In this document: positions 1 through 12,377 of the stretch, in pieces
Layout of the letters: each line of letters begins with the position of its first letter
Numbering within the stretch: position 1 is the first letter of the stretch
Origin: Parietaria judaica
Lineage: Eukaryota > Streptophyta > Magnoliopsida > Rosales > Urticaceae
Reading direction: 5' to 3'
NCBI GenBank assembly: GCA_954871525.1
Contig: OX940872.1
Span: 9,695,180-9,759,179, forward strand
Length of the DNA stretch: 64,000 nt
The notes under the pieces: generated by a model
The model's input: the letters and a program-made list of their open reading frames with translations, nothing else
What the model was told of the DNA's origin: nothing
Database searches by the model: none
Position numbers and translations under genes: made by a program

Positions 1-865
1 GTTAAATTTTGACCAACTATACATCAAATTATAGTTAAAGATTAACGAATTCTTATATTATTATGTATTCAAGTCCTTAATATTCTTATTTTTTATTCTA
101 CATGTTAATATTAATGCAAACAACTTTTCGTGTAGACCGTCTGGATCAAGACGGTCTAGATCAATTGTCATGATAAAGTAAAATATTATAAATATTATTT
201 TTCCGAATGAATATTATGAAATTCAAAAAATCAAGGCACTTGAGTTTTAGTTTTTGTAAAAAAAAAAAAATGTGAATGACCGACTTCTTTACCATCAAAG
301 GAATAAGGAAAAAAATAATTCAAGCAAAGGGTTTATACTTCATAAATTATTATTGCAAATCATTACAAAATCACGCTTTAATTTTCGGAGGTTGAATGTG
401 GGTAAACAACTGATTCATAAAAAATTGGCGAAAATGATTGAACACTCACGTTCGTTTACTACGGTTCACTAAAAATCGAGACTAGAACGGGAAAAATGCT
501 GAAAATTGATTAATCCCTTTACCCATCGAAATTGTGATGCTAAAATTCTAATAACTAAACCGGTTGCTCGATTCGCGCGTATATTTGCATAAAATCTTAT
601 TCATACCATCGGCCCTCGAACAAAGCGAAAAGAAAGAAACTGGAAGAACGTAAGTGAATATCCTTCTTACTTGCCAACTAACTCAAAAGAGCGCCCATTA
701 ATGAGGAGTTTCATGGTTTCTAGGCCATCTTCTAGCTGCTCGTTGGGGTGTCCAAATAGCCACTCACACACACAATTCCTCGCAACCGCATTTGATTTTG
801 AATAACGTCCCTCTTTAATGGCAACACACACACACGTAGTCCTCCTAACTTATTATTAATGCATA

Positions 866-867
<2 letters not shown>
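1..867. other. AT-rich intergenic DNA, no gene seen
   Basis: No reading frame here looks like a protein. The only local structure is a short inverted motif near 138-160 (AGACGGTCT region). The 66-codon frame at 272-472 is low in complexity and matches no family I know. Confidence 0.6.
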
Positions 868-905
<38 letters not shown>

Positions 906-908
906 CCC

Positions 909-941
<33 letters not shown>

Positions 942-942
942 G
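868..942. repeat. (AAT)n microsatellite
   Basis: Two runs of the AAT triplet are separated by a short A-tract and CCCT. They lie immediately outside the left inverted repeat of the Pack-MULE-like element, so the insertion may have gone into or beside the microsatellite. Confidence 0.9.
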
Positions 943-1365
943 AGTTATTACCGGCATATGTTGTTCTTGTTCTTTATAAACATTCGATTTATGTTCCTGT
1001 TTTCTTCTTCTTCTTTTTTTTTTCCGCTGCATATATTCCATAAGTCTTAGCATGTACTCAAATTCAACTTTCGTTAACAATTCCGTCCATGTTTGTCAGT
1101 TTGTGCCAAGTTTCACACTCTTAACCAACACATAAAAAATAATCTATTGATGGCATAAGTACTTAAGGTACTACCTACTATTTGCGGCATAAGTTCTTTT
1201 TTTTTTCTTCCCACGTATACAAGTATTATATTATAATTACGGGTAAAGTACCAAATTATTTCAGCAATAAAAGTATGAATTTTTAGGTCGGTAAAAGTAC
1301 CAAATTTTAAGTTAATATCAATTTATTTAGCGGTCAAAGTACTAAGTTTTTGCCATTCTCTCATC
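943..1365 (+). repeat. Left terminal inverted repeat of the Pack-MULE-like element
   Basis: This arm pairs with 2112-2520 in inverted orientation. The inner part, near 1237-1300, contains GTAAAGTACCAAATTATTTC, and the reverse complement of that string lies near 2205-2227. The outer limit is uncertain by some tens of bases. Confidence 0.8.
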
Positions 1366-1501
1366 GAGCCCGAGAAGCTGGAAAAGCTGTAATTACCATA
1401 GTAAATTAAATCGGCAACTTACGAGAACGATAATAAAATCTCTAAAAACAATAAGAACAATAAATAAAAAAACTCATTAACCAAGGGCTGTAACAAATCA
1501 A

Positions 1502-1645
1502 TTGTTTATCGCAGGCATAATCGTTCCCGAGTATTTGCATGAACAACTCCTCCGCAGAAGCCATGAAGCCCTCAGCAAAAAGCACGTGAAGCAGAGTACG
1601 CAGTGTGCACGAATCAGGAAGCAGACCGGACTTGGAAGACAACAT
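1502..1645 (-). pseudogene. Captured pentatricopeptide-repeat (PPR) gene fragment
   Basis: Read on the minus strand, this stretch gives about one PPR unit. The recognisable core is TLLHVLFAEGFMASAEELF followed by a short linker, which fits the helix-turn-helix PPR pattern with its conserved A..ELF segment. PPR proteins bind organelle RNA and normally carry many such units; here there is only one, with no start context, targeting sequence or neighbouring repeats. It lies inside the inverted-repeat element and abuts an ankyrin fragment in the opposite direction. I read it as transduplicated gene debris, not a gene. Confidence 0.6.
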
Positions 1646-1649
1646 CCAA

Positions 1650-1971
1650 AGTACGCCGCGCCTGCCGGGGACCTAAACTTCCTCCGCGAGCTCCTCGTGT
1701 TTGGTGAGGGCGAGTACAGTGTCACCGACGTGCTGTACCCGGCTGCACGGAGCAAGCGTTGCGAGGGGTTCTGGCACCTGCTGGAATACGTGGCGGCGCC
1801 GAAGTTCGCCGGGGTGGTGATCCCGGGGAGGTCCCTGGCGTGTATAAGTGGGAGATGATGAACCGGGCCGTCTATGCTGCAACGACGGGAGGGAATCTGC
1901 GGGTTTTGAAGGAGCTTCTACACATCGATCGGGACGAAATCCATGGCAACCCAGAGACGTCAAGTCTATGA
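1650..1971 (+). pseudogene. Captured ankyrin-repeat protein fragment, frameshifted
   Basis: The first part (about 1650-1805) reads as KYAAPAGDLNFLRELL, then GEGEYSVTDVLY and AARSKRCEGFWHLLEY. The second part (about 1822-1950) continues in another frame with GEVPGVYKWEMMNRAVYAA and GGNLRVLKELL. Both are typical of the N-terminal ankyrin repeats of a large plant ankyrin family related to ACD6-type proteins. The change of frame near 1805-1822 and a stop at 1969-1971 remove coding ability. GC content is far above the surroundings, as expected for exon DNA moved into AT-rich sequence. It lies between the MULE inverted repeats. Confidence 0.75.
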
Positions 1972-2111
1972 ACATATACGACGATGGAGTTCTCAGAGAA
2001 GCGACCGCAGATTATGGACAAGGGTCACATTTGAATCATTGATAGAAGCACAACAAAGCTTCACTGAGATCGATCGCTCCAGACTTGCATCGTGTTATAA
2101 GCTTGGTCGAG

Positions 2112-2520
2112 AGAGGCAAAAAACTTGGTACTTTTACCGCTAGATAAATTCGTATTATCTTAAAAATGGTACTTTGCCCCACCCAAAAATTGATACTTTT
2201 ATTGCTGAAATAATTTGGTACTTTACCCAAAATTATAATATATTATTTGTATGTATGAGAAGCTTAAAAAATATTAGAACTTATGCCACAATTAGTAGGT
2301 AGTATCTTAAGTAGTTCTCCCATCAATAAATTATTTTATGTGTTGATTAAGGGCGTGACACGTGGCAGTTTGACACAACTAATAGACATGGACGGAATCA
2401 ATAACGGATGTTAAGTTTGAGTACATTTTTTAGAACTTATGGAATATGTACCGCAAAAAAAAAACGAGAACATAAATCAGATATTTTCAAAAGTACTGGA
2501 ACATATACTTTAATAACCCT
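2112..2520 (-). repeat. Right terminal inverted repeat of the Pack-MULE-like element
   Basis: Inverted partner of 943-1365. Its reverse complement contains GGTAAAGTACCAAATTATTT, ACTACCTACTA and ATTCCGTCCATGT in the same order as the left arm, with scattered mismatches and indels. Confidence 0.8.
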
Positions 2521-2678
2521 AAAACTAATAATAATGGAATACTTCCACAATTAATACATGGAAGAGATAGACTGATGAGCAACAGAGAATATCACATTCA
2601 TCAACATTATCGCTTCACTTATTTAATTAACTAATTAATCAATTAATTGGATTAAAAAGGTAAAATCTCTTTGTGGGC

Positions 2679-2689
2679 TATATATAAAT
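2679..2689 (+). promoter_or_regulatory. TATA box of the CER3 gene
   Basis: CTATATATAAAT lies about 165 bases upstream of the CER3 start codon and is followed by a CT-rich leader (2726-2742). Transcription would begin near 2710-2720, leaving a leader of about 130 bases. The upstream ATG at 2688 would then fall outside the mRNA. Confidence 0.6.
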
Positions 2690-2849
2690 GAGGAGAGTTC
2701 ATTCAGGCTTCAACTTCATCACCTTCTCTCTCTCTCTGTCTCAGGGACTTCCTATTTTCAGCCATTTTTGCTATATTTCTGATAAAATCCCATTCACAAA
2801 AGGACTAGAGAGAAGGGTCCAATTCAAATCTTCTATATTCTATCTGGAA

Positions 2850-5800
2850 ATGGCTGCTCCTTTGTCAGCTTGGCCTTGGGACAATTTGGGAGTCTACAAG
2901 GTAAAGTTCATCTTTTTTAAATAAAAAAAAAAAATTGTTTTGATCATAATTTTTTTTTTTTTTTTTGTGCAGTATTTTCTATTGGGTCCTGTTTTTGGAA
3001 AGGCGTTGCAATCAGTTGTGAATGAAGAGATCCAAAACACAAACTGGTGTGTAAAAGTGGTGGTTCTCTACCTTGTTAGGTGCCTCATTTACCAGCTTTG
3101 GACTTCCTATTCCAACATGCTCTTCCTCACAAGAAATAGAAGGATTCTTCAGCAAGGGGTTGATTTCAAGCAAATTGACAAAGAATGGGACTGGTAATTC
3201 AATTATTCATCACATTCTTTACACGTTCCTACAGGACGGGCGGGGCAAGCCACGGACAAAGACGCCGTCGACGATCAAATTGTCGACTTTATATGGACGA
3301 AAACGGCTCGTTGCGGCGCCCGTCATCAATTGAAATAATTGTAGTAATATGCATTTTTCATTGCAGGGACAATTTCTTGATCCTTCAAACCCTAATTGCC
3401 TCAATTGGGTGCTACATATTCCCATCTCTTCAGAGCCTGCCTTTGTGGAACTCCAAGGGTGTCATCACTGCCATGATTCTTCATGTGGGGGTTTCCGAGC
3501 CCCTCTACTATTTTATTCACAGATTGTTCCACAAAAATGATTATCTTTTCAAAAACTACCACTCCTTTCACCACTCTTCTCCGGTGCCAACGCCATTCAC
3601 AGGTACAAACAACACAACAAACACCTTTGAAAAAAATGCCCCGTATTTATTTTTCATTGCACTTAAGGCCGAGTTTGACTCATGATGACATCGACAATCT
3701 TGATTATTAGTAGAACAAACTTGTCTTTTATCACTTTCTTTCTATTCAATTCTAAAGTAAGCATTTAATTGAGAATCTCTAGATGGTTCCGAGTTATGAC
3801 TTCTCCTCTGATCACCGACATGTCATACATGATTTAGGAGATAGGAGACAAAATCAAACCAATCATAACTAGTTTACTATTTATATAATTATTAAGATTA
3901 ATAGCTTAAGTTTTTTTTTAATAATATATTTTTTTCCACGAGTTAAATGTTTGTTTTATTTTTTAATTAATATAAAAATTATTAAATTTCATAATAATTG
4001 TTCAACATTTACAAATACATTCAAAAAATTTATAAATTAATTAAAAAATAGACAAAAACTTTAGAAAGAAACAAATAATGAATATAAAAATTCAATTTTT
4101 AAAAATAAATATTTTTACTTGAGCCGTGAAAAATATTATTCCACTACAAATAAAGATATAAGGGGTTCAAATTCCACCCCTTTTTAAAAAGTTTACAACA
4201 ATAGTTTATTTTTATTTTTATTTTTAGTGTAAATTCATATTTTATTTTAATTTAATTCTCTCTGTAATTTTAACTGAGATTTAAACATAACTCTTCTAAA
4301 TTAATTTTTTCAGTAAATTCTAAGTCTGGTAATTTTTTATTATGTCACTGTAAATAATTACTAACCCTAATTATTATTACCTCCATATTAATCTTAATAT
4401 TTTCTTCTATATGATTTTGCAGCTGGGAGTGCCACGTTATTAGAGCACCTCGTTCTGAGTTTGGTGATCGGAATCCCAATAATGGGTGCTTCCGTGATGG
4501 GATTAGGATCAATGAGCTTGATAATTGGCTATGTTTCAGCCTTCGATTTCTTGAGATCTTTGGGTCACAGCAACGTCGAGATTATCTCCCACAAGCTATT
4601 CGAGGTCCTCCCATTTCTCAAATACGTCCTTCTCACCCCGTCGTAAGTGCTTTTTTTCACAAATACGCCACGTCTCTCCCTCTATATTTTATCGTCTTTA
4701 CACCCTTGCAGTTTTAACTTGCGAGTTTAGAGGAAACTGAATTAATTACGTTAAGTGTGATTAAGTCATTAAATTAAGTGACGTGGTGGTTAATCTCGAT
4801 ATAAGTGTGTGTGTGACAACGCCTTTAAAGAAGGAAGTTTGTCCTTGTGAAGTTAGGCTTTCTTTATGGTTCAATATTTTTCTAATAAATTAATGATATG
4901 GTAGTTGGGCAGTGATGTTTTTATGAGAGCTTATCACAAAAGGAGTAAATATCTAAGATAGATATTGTTTTATCATATATTTTTTCTTTAAATTTTATAC
5001 CCCTTTTGTCTAAATTTAAAGAAACAATTATATTTTCTATATTTTTTCAAATTCTCCAAATTCTCTCAAGCATCGATCGACCTTATCGCCTTAACTATAT
5101 ACATTAAAAAATAAAATTAGTGAAACATATTTACGGGAGAATGAATATTGATACAAATTGAGTTTAATTTAGGAAAATTGAGATTATGGGGTTGGTTTGA
5201 TTTGATATAAGTGAAATTAGTTGGTACTAGTTATGGTATTTGACTATTCGATCTCAACACAAAATCGACACCTGATCAGTGGGCCCCACTGAAGGGAGTA
5301 TTGGTACTTGGTAGTTGATAAGTTTCGTGGTCCAACAAAGAAAAAAACAATAGTGTTTTCGGGTATAGTACTATATTTAATTTTAGTTATGTTATGTAAA
5401 CATTTTACAAGGACACTCGAACACGTAAGAGCAAAATGATGAGTTAATTTGGGGGTGTTTGGCCGTACCATATTAAATAAGAAATAATTAATAAATTTTA
5501 TGATATTGCAATGCAGGTACCACAGCCTGCACCACACGCAAATGGGTTCGAATTTCTGCCTGTTTATGCCCCTATTTGATGCACTTGGCAACACATTGAA
5601 CACGGCTTCATGGGACTTCCACAAGCAGATAAGTATTCAAACAGGTACATTTTGATGATTTTGTCCTCTCATTAATATATAATGACTATATATTATTGGA
5701 TTCATTTTTTGGATCTATATACTTTAACTTATTCAGTGTAAAAAAAAAATTCAATAATTCAGCATGGCGAAGTCAACTTCTAACGAATTAGTAATAGTAC

Positions 5801-8800
5801 TGATTGGGAGTTTTTACAGGCGAAAATAGCAAGGTGCCGGATTTTGTGTTCCTGGCGCATGTGGTGGACGTGACGTCAAGCCTGCACGTGTGCTTCGTGT
5901 TCAGGAGCATGGCGTCCCTGCCGCACGTGGCGAGGCTGTTTCTCATCCCGCTGATGCCCGGGGGCTTCATCTCAATGCTGGCCATGTGGCTCTGGTCCAA
6001 GCCGTTTTTGGTGTCGTTTTACAATCTCAGGAACCGGTTGCACCAAACCTGGGCCGTCCCCCGCTTCGGTTTTCAGGTACCGAGAAGAGATGCTGGCTTA
6101 ATTTACGACGACATTACATCGCTTAAGTCACACGACATACAAAAATAAAAATAAAAACTAATTCTCAAAAATAAAATGATTAAATAGAGGTAGATTCGGA
6201 ATCAATGCATGGTTTTTATTGATCACGCGTTGGGAATTGGGATCATTCAGATGCAAAGGACAGGATCTTATGATCTGATTTATTTTTATTAAAATATAAT
6301 ATATCTGGTTTTGATGTGTTTGCAGTATTTCTTGCCATTTGCGACCGATGGCATCAACAAGCAGATAGAGCAAGCCATTCTTAGGGCTGACAAGTTGGGC
6401 ATAAAGGTTATTAGCCTCGCTGCGCTGAATAAGGTTTGTATGTAAACACAATCAGTTTTGAGTGACCTCTTAATTATTTAAATTATTTAAGTACTTATGT
6501 TTGGGTTGTTAAGGTCATTTAATGACTTTTGACTCCACGACAAGCGACAAATTCTGCCATTGTAAATCCCATATATGCCACGTTTCCAGTCGTGCACTAT
6601 CCACGTAGGGTTTAGTCTCTATAAGGAAATATCATGCACACAGTAGATTTGGGCACCGTTTGACGCGGCTTTGAGTTTGTCGTATTTACTCGGGGTCTTA
6701 AGCTAAATAAATTTTAGGGTTTTAAAAATATATAAATGTTAATTCTTTTTTAGATTTAATTAAGTGATATATTAATATGTTTACAAAATCGGGCCTCTAA
6801 AATTTAGGGACCCGAGGCGCCGACCTTTTTCGCCTTATATAATCAGGACCGACCCTGCTGCAGTTTCATCGTGAATACGTACTCATGATTTGTATACTGT
6901 TGTCATAGTGGGGCGGGCAGCCCACGAGAGAGTTGCCCGTCCTGTGTTTTGGTGGGCTGAGGGTAGCTCGTGCCCGGGTTTCCAACCCGGGTAGACAAAA
7001 CTGCCCACCATTGTGCAGGCTCCCCATGGCCTGGTGTTGGGCTACCCAGACAGCACATGGCCGGCGCCTGTGTAGATAACTAATATCAAACGTCCTATTT
7101 ATGACTTTTTTTTACACATAAAATAACCCCCCAAAAATGGATCGATCAAATCTTGTAGCGATAATGGTCAGCCCATGCCCATCCCAATTAATTTCTGCAT
7201 GGGTGTATATATCCATAAATAGGAAAAAAAAAATTACTTAAATTTAAACCCTTGTTCTCTTGTCATTAAAAAAAAATTCCTATTGCACTCCAATCATTAA
7301 AAAAAAAGAATTGAAATTTCATTAACCTCTTACTATAAGGAATATAATAACTCAACTACTTCAATTGAAACCCTTGATCTATTGTTGAAAAGCAAGTTTG
7401 TATAATTCGCTATATAGTGTTGCAGTCAATTCATGATCAATGAATTATGCATTGCATTTTCACTCTCTGGTCATCAATAATGACCTAAAAGCCTTAAATG
7501 CACATTTTAGAATAAGTCCCACGAAACGAAGTGATTAATCCTTGGCTGGCTTTTATTGAAAACAGCTAGTATAACATACACATCTTGGCCTGCTAGCATT
7601 CACTCTCACATGCATTTCAAAAGCTATTGCTTTTGCTAATAGCTCATCAAATTAAATTCTAGATCTTCATTTATTTCCACACCTTAATGACATGACATGA
7701 CATTTTAAGATAGTGATACATATATATATATATGTATATTTTCTCATTAACACTTCCCCAAGAGTCAAGAGAAGGCTAGATCTACCAAAAACTAATTAAT
7801 CTAGATTTTTTTTTTCAAATTTCCTAGGAATAGTGTTCTCCACTTGGAACCGGAATGCTATGGATAGGCATGCTCGTCCCCACCCTTTTGCCGGGCATGA
7901 ACACGAGCTGCATAGCCCGTGATTGTTTATGTGCGTGCAACGTCCACTCGCTTGGATTAAACGGGAACGCACAACCCATCTTTATTTCTGAAATAATTTT
8001 TTAATCTTAAAATATTTTTTTCTACCCACGCAACCGGGTTTGACAACTCTCATAGGCATATAGGAATAACTTATAACGATGGGGCTACTATATTTATAGA
8101 TTCTTTTTTTTTTTAACAAGAAAATCCTTGTGACCACACATCAAATGAGATAAATATATGGCCATCTTTTTTGATATGTACTTTTATTTTTCTTTCTTGT
8201 TATAATTGGTTACAATTTTGAAACAATTATTAGTGACAAGAGACCGCAACATTATTGATTATTTGGACAGCTAGTCTGAAGTAAACCCTAGATTTGTCCC
8301 ACTTCAAGTTCCCACAATCTGTCCCAAATGTAACGTTATCAAATTTAACCAAACACCTGATAAATTATAATTTAATTTTGACCATTTTTCCTTCTATAAA
8401 ATTTTATTTATTGTCTATAGTTCAAGTTCATGCCCAAAAACTTAAATCCTAAATATGTTATGCCATTTGAGAAGTTCATATATCTTTATGATTTCGATGC
8501 AGAACGAATCTCTCAACGGTGGCGGGACGCTCTTTGTTAATAAGCATCCGAACCTGAAAGTGCGAGTTGTCCACGGAAATACCCTAACCGCAGCGGTGAT
8601 TCTGAATGAGATTCATAGCAATATTAAAGAGGTGTTTCTCACCGGAGCTACTTCTAAGCTCGGAAGAGCCATTGCTCTTTACCTTTGCCGTAAAAAAGTC
8701 CGAGTCCTTGTAAGTTTCAGATTCTTTTTTATTAATCTCATTTACAAAAAGTATATATTTGTAAGTATAATTCAACTGGTTAAGATTCGACTTGTACGTG

Positions 8801-10920
8801 TATCGCTCACTCTCCTAATTTTTACTCGGTTTTATTACTACTCTAGTAATCTTAAATAACGAGTCTATGATAGTTGTATATACATTTATCAAATATAATA
8901 ATGACGTGTAGTCGTAATATCATATGCTTTTAGCATATTAAATCTCCGATTATTTGTGATAAATTCATAAAAGCTTTGTGTCCTGAAAAGTGAGAACAAA
9001 CCATGAATGCATGGCCACGCACCGTTTACCCTAATGGAGTTACAAATCAGATCTCTCATATCCATGCAGTTGATGTATTTATTATCACAATCTTACTGTT
9101 TAGAGATCTAATCAAAGAAAAAAGGCATTTCTTAAATTTCTTTGCATTAATTATTTACAAATGATTTGCAGATGTTGACCATGTCAGCAGAAAGGTTTCA
9201 GAAAATCCAAAAGGAAGCTCCTGCTGATTGCCAAAGCTACCTTGTGCAAGTCACAAAGTACCAAGCCGCACAGCACTGCAAGGTACATAAATATAATTTT
9301 AAAAAATCATTTAAATTATATGTTTTCTATGTTGTAAGTATTATCCTTCTCCGTAATTTCATAATAATAAAGAAAATGATCGCGGTGTGTATTTTAGAGA
9401 GCCAATTTTCGTAATGCGGTTCATACACCGCCAATGCGATTGTAAATTTGGAAGTTCCAAAATCATAATCACATAGCTAGGATCAAATGAAATCACATGA
9501 CATCCTTATTGTATGTATGTTAAAGAAATAATACGAAAAAAAATTAATCGGAATAGGGGATAAGCACCCGCCTTAAATTCGCTAGTTGGGGGGTTAAAAT
9601 TATTTTTTACTATTGTTTGCGATAGTACCACTTTCATCGTAGTATTTTGATAGATTCGGTAAGCGGCATAAGAAGCGGAAACCGGGTCTCGCACATTTAA
9701 TTGATCAATTGCATCTAATGTACGTTATGTTTGCACATGAATACATTGTGTTTGATTGGTAGAAAATGAGCTGTACATGAAAGGAGTTATGGGACTACAT
9801 ATGTAAATTTCTTTTGGCGTCTCTAATGTGTTTATGGCTGGTATTATAGACGTGGATCGTTGGGAAGTGGATAACGCCAAGAGAGCAAAGTTGGGCCCCA
9901 TCGGGCACACATTTTCATCAATTTGTGGTACCACCCATCCTCTCCTTCAGAAGGGATTGCACCTATGGCGACCTCGCAGCCATGAGATTGCCAGAAGATG
10001 TCCAAGGTCTTGGCTGTTGTGAGGTATTTAAATCATATATACATACACACACATAGATATATATATATGATCAGCATAATCTTCCCTCGTAAGCCCTTAA
10101 TTTGAGCATATAATACAATTGTTACAGCATAATATTCACGTAACAGTACCGGGCAATAGTAAGCACTCTCTAATCAACTATTGGATTTTGTTAGGTAACT
10201 CGCGACAAACTAGGATTTTATAATTAAGGGCTGTGGCGGAAGTAAGATTTATATTTAGGGAAGGTCAGTTTGAATTTTTAACGAAAATAAGAGTATGCAA
10301 TTTAAAAAAAAAATAACAATAGAGAAGAGAAGAAAAGATAATCTTGAAGGAGTTCGGACCCCTTTCGCTGACCGATGTAATTCCGCCATTGAATTCAGGA
10401 GAGATGTATTTTTTTTTTAAATGCAGCTTGCGAAATAATGAAAAAGATAAAATGAATCATTAACAATGTAGGATTGCAATAAATTATATTTAAAATAAAA
10501 TCATAGACTAGTTTAAAAAAGAAACCTAAATAATTATATAGAGAACGTCTTTCGACCATGTCATGCAAGTTTTCAAAACTCAATGAACACGAAAATTATT
10601 AGCGAAGAAATATTCTTCTACCTCGAGACGTGCACGGGAACTATCAGACGATAAATTATCTTGCGTTAAAGGACCTAATAAGCTCACACTCAATTTAATG
10701 AGATGAATTTAATGATAAGGATTATTTGTTTTCGCAGTACACGATGGATAGAGGAGTGGTGCATGCGTGCCATGCAGGCGGCGTGGTGCACGCACTCGAG
10801 GGATGGACGCACCATGAAGTGGGCGCCATCGATGTCGACCGCATCGATCTGGTGTGGAATGCAGCCTTAAAGCATGGCCTAAAGCCCGTGTCCTCCAACA
10901 AATTTGCCGAATCTCATTAG
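2850..10920 (+). CDS. CER3: CER3/WAX2 protein (very-long-chain alkane synthesis), 11 exons
   Basis: CER3 (WAX2/YRE) is an ER membrane protein that works with CER1 to turn very-long-chain acyl-CoA into cuticular alkanes. Exons by GT/AG sites and frame: 2850-2900, 2973-3193, 3367-3602, 4423-4642, 5517-5644, 5820-6076, 6326-6433, 8503-8709, 9172-9282, 9850-10023, 10738-10920. They total 1896 bases, or 631 residues plus stop, matching the usual length of about 630. The N-terminal fatty-acid-hydroxylase-type half has hydrophobic segments and three histidine clusters: HRLFH (142-146), HSFHH (156-160) and HSLHH (245-249). The C-terminal WAX2 domain includes [36 protein letters not shown] and VVHALEGW. 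The start [12 protein letters not shown] and the [11 protein letters not shown] block fit CER3 better than CER1. No frameshift or stop is seen. Exon 6 is unusually GC-rich in its third positions. A 2-kb seventh intron holds repeat-like DNA. Confidence 0.95.
6880..7075. repeat. GC-rich repeat-like insert in CER3 intron 7
   Basis: This GC-rich block contains several short inverted motifs (GGGCGGGCAGCCC, GCCCGGGTTTCCAACCCGGG, GGTGGGCTGA/TGCCCACC). It sits in a 2069-base intron that is otherwise AT-rich. A second GC-rich patch with CCGGGCATGAACACGAGC lies at about 7860-7990. Neither encodes anything recognisable. Both are probably remnants of a transposable element, but I cannot name the family. 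Confidence 0.4.
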
Positions 10921-11276
10921 AATTCTCTTCACTCCAAAGAAAATAGAAGAAGTTGAAAGCCATTATTACACGCCATTTTCAATACTTTTAAATTATTACT
11001 TTGTTTCTTCATAATCATAAACCGGGGTGACCAATATGTGAGGTGTATACGTACGATCCACCCAAGAAGTAATGGCGCCCTAATTATATAATATAATATT
11101 ATGTGTTTAGATTTTAATTAAATTACGGAGAATAGCAGCAATTTGCCACGCTACATGTTCATTTTCAATTAGTAAACATGAAATCTTACATTTTACTTTT
11201 CTTTGCCTTAATTTGAAGGTGATAACGAGACTTATGATTAAAGATCGCTGTTCAATATCACTCGCTACAATTAATG

Positions 11277-11315
<39 letters not shown>

Positions 11316-12377
11316 TTCTATTAATATTTATGCATGCAAAATCCGAATTTAAAGCTTGGATGATTAAAAATATCGGAGAGGATGATTTAATTTACTTTCA
11401 TAAACTCTCTAAATTCGGGTCAATACCTGTTTTTTTTTAAAAAAAATTATCAGAATTAATTTTTAAAAATTGAATACTATAAACACTCTAAATTCAGTTC
11501 TAAAGTCTAAACCTGATTTTTTTTCCTATCAAAATCCGAAACCTAAATATAGACGTTTTGGATTTTAAAAATTAAAATATAAATTTTAAAATATAAAAAG
11601 AATAATTATTTATAATGAAATGGTAATTAGTTAAATTTGTAATTTAGTTATCCCTTTACTTTTCTTCTACATGTCTCTCTTGGAGGAATGATGTGGAGCG
11701 GAACTACGGTGATTTAAGAACGCGTCTTGCGAGTAGAAAACTCGATTTCTCTCAAAGCAAAAGCTCTAAACTTTATTCAACAATAACTGTTGAACAACAT
11801 TGCCTAGAGTTTGTAACGATTCCAAGATTATAGGAACTACCTTATATTCTCATTGTAATTAAAATAAAAAAGAAACAATAACAATAATAAAAAAACTTAA
11901 ATAAAATAATAAATTTAATGATACCGATTTGATCAGCATCAAGGAAGAATAACACACTTTATTTTCACCTTACCATTCTCACATGAACCACTATTATTTC
12001 TTACCGCGTTGATACAAAAGTTTTTTGAGTTTTACAACAAGTCTTTTAGTTGTTGTTTTTTTATTATCATATAAAAGGAAAAAAATAATTGAATCCAATT
12101 CAATTTTAAAGCGGATCCAAATTTTAACTCCGGTTAGAGAGTGTGAACCGGATTCCTAACCCAGTTTTTGTGGAAAGCAGGAAACGACGTCGTTTTCTTG
12201 AACTCCATGATCTTATGTGTGTCGTTCTCTTGCGCATATTACGTGTGTCGTCCACAAAACGACACGTCACGACCCGGCAACTGCCACGTCTCAAGCTTTC
12301 AACCGCCTAGGCTAGGCTCTCACTCAACTCAAGCTTGCTTTCACTTCTTGCTTCGTTCTGAAACCCAGAAAACGACA
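10921..12377. other. Intergenic region between CER3 and the next gene
   Basis: This is AT-rich and carries a (TA)n tract at 11280-11310. I see no protein-like frame. The last 230 bases (about 12150-12377) are richer in GC and contain several ACGT-core motifs (AACGACGTCG, TTACGTGTGT, GCCACGTCTC). They probably form the promoter and leader of the gene starting at 12378. Confidence 0.6.

Larger units (their letters stand above)
943..2520. mobile_element. Pack-MULE-like element with long terminal inverted repeats
   Basis: Two arms of roughly 400 bases are inverted copies of each other, about 943-1365 and 2112-2520. Matching landmarks include ATTTATGTTC, CCATAAGT, ATTCCGTCCATGT, ACTACCTACTA and GGTAAAGTACCAAATTATTT. 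The arms differ by many substitutions and small indels. Between them lies GC-rich DNA that reads as two gene fragments in opposite directions: PPR on the minus strand and ankyrin on the plus strand. Long inverted repeats around pieces of unrelated cellular genes are the hallmark of Mutator-like elements that have captured genes. No transposase is present, so the element is non-autonomous. I could not fix the exact termini or a 9-bp target duplication because the left edge runs into an AAT microsatellite. It ends about 160 bases before the CER3 TATA box. Confidence 0.8.

Noticed and set aside
856..1080. 74-codon minus-strand frame
   Set aside because: It is made of Ile and Leu runs from AAT and AAG microsatellites plus part of a transposon arm.
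2688..2924. Upstream reading frame overlapping the CER3 start
   Set aside because: Its ATG lies within the TATA region, upstream of the likely transcription start, and the frame reads through the first intron donor.
2850..10920. CER1 (aldehyde decarbonylase) as the name for the wax gene
   Set aside because: The N-terminus, the [11 protein letters not shown] block and the C-terminal [17 protein letters not shown] pattern fit CER3/WAX2 better; CER1 differs at these blocks.
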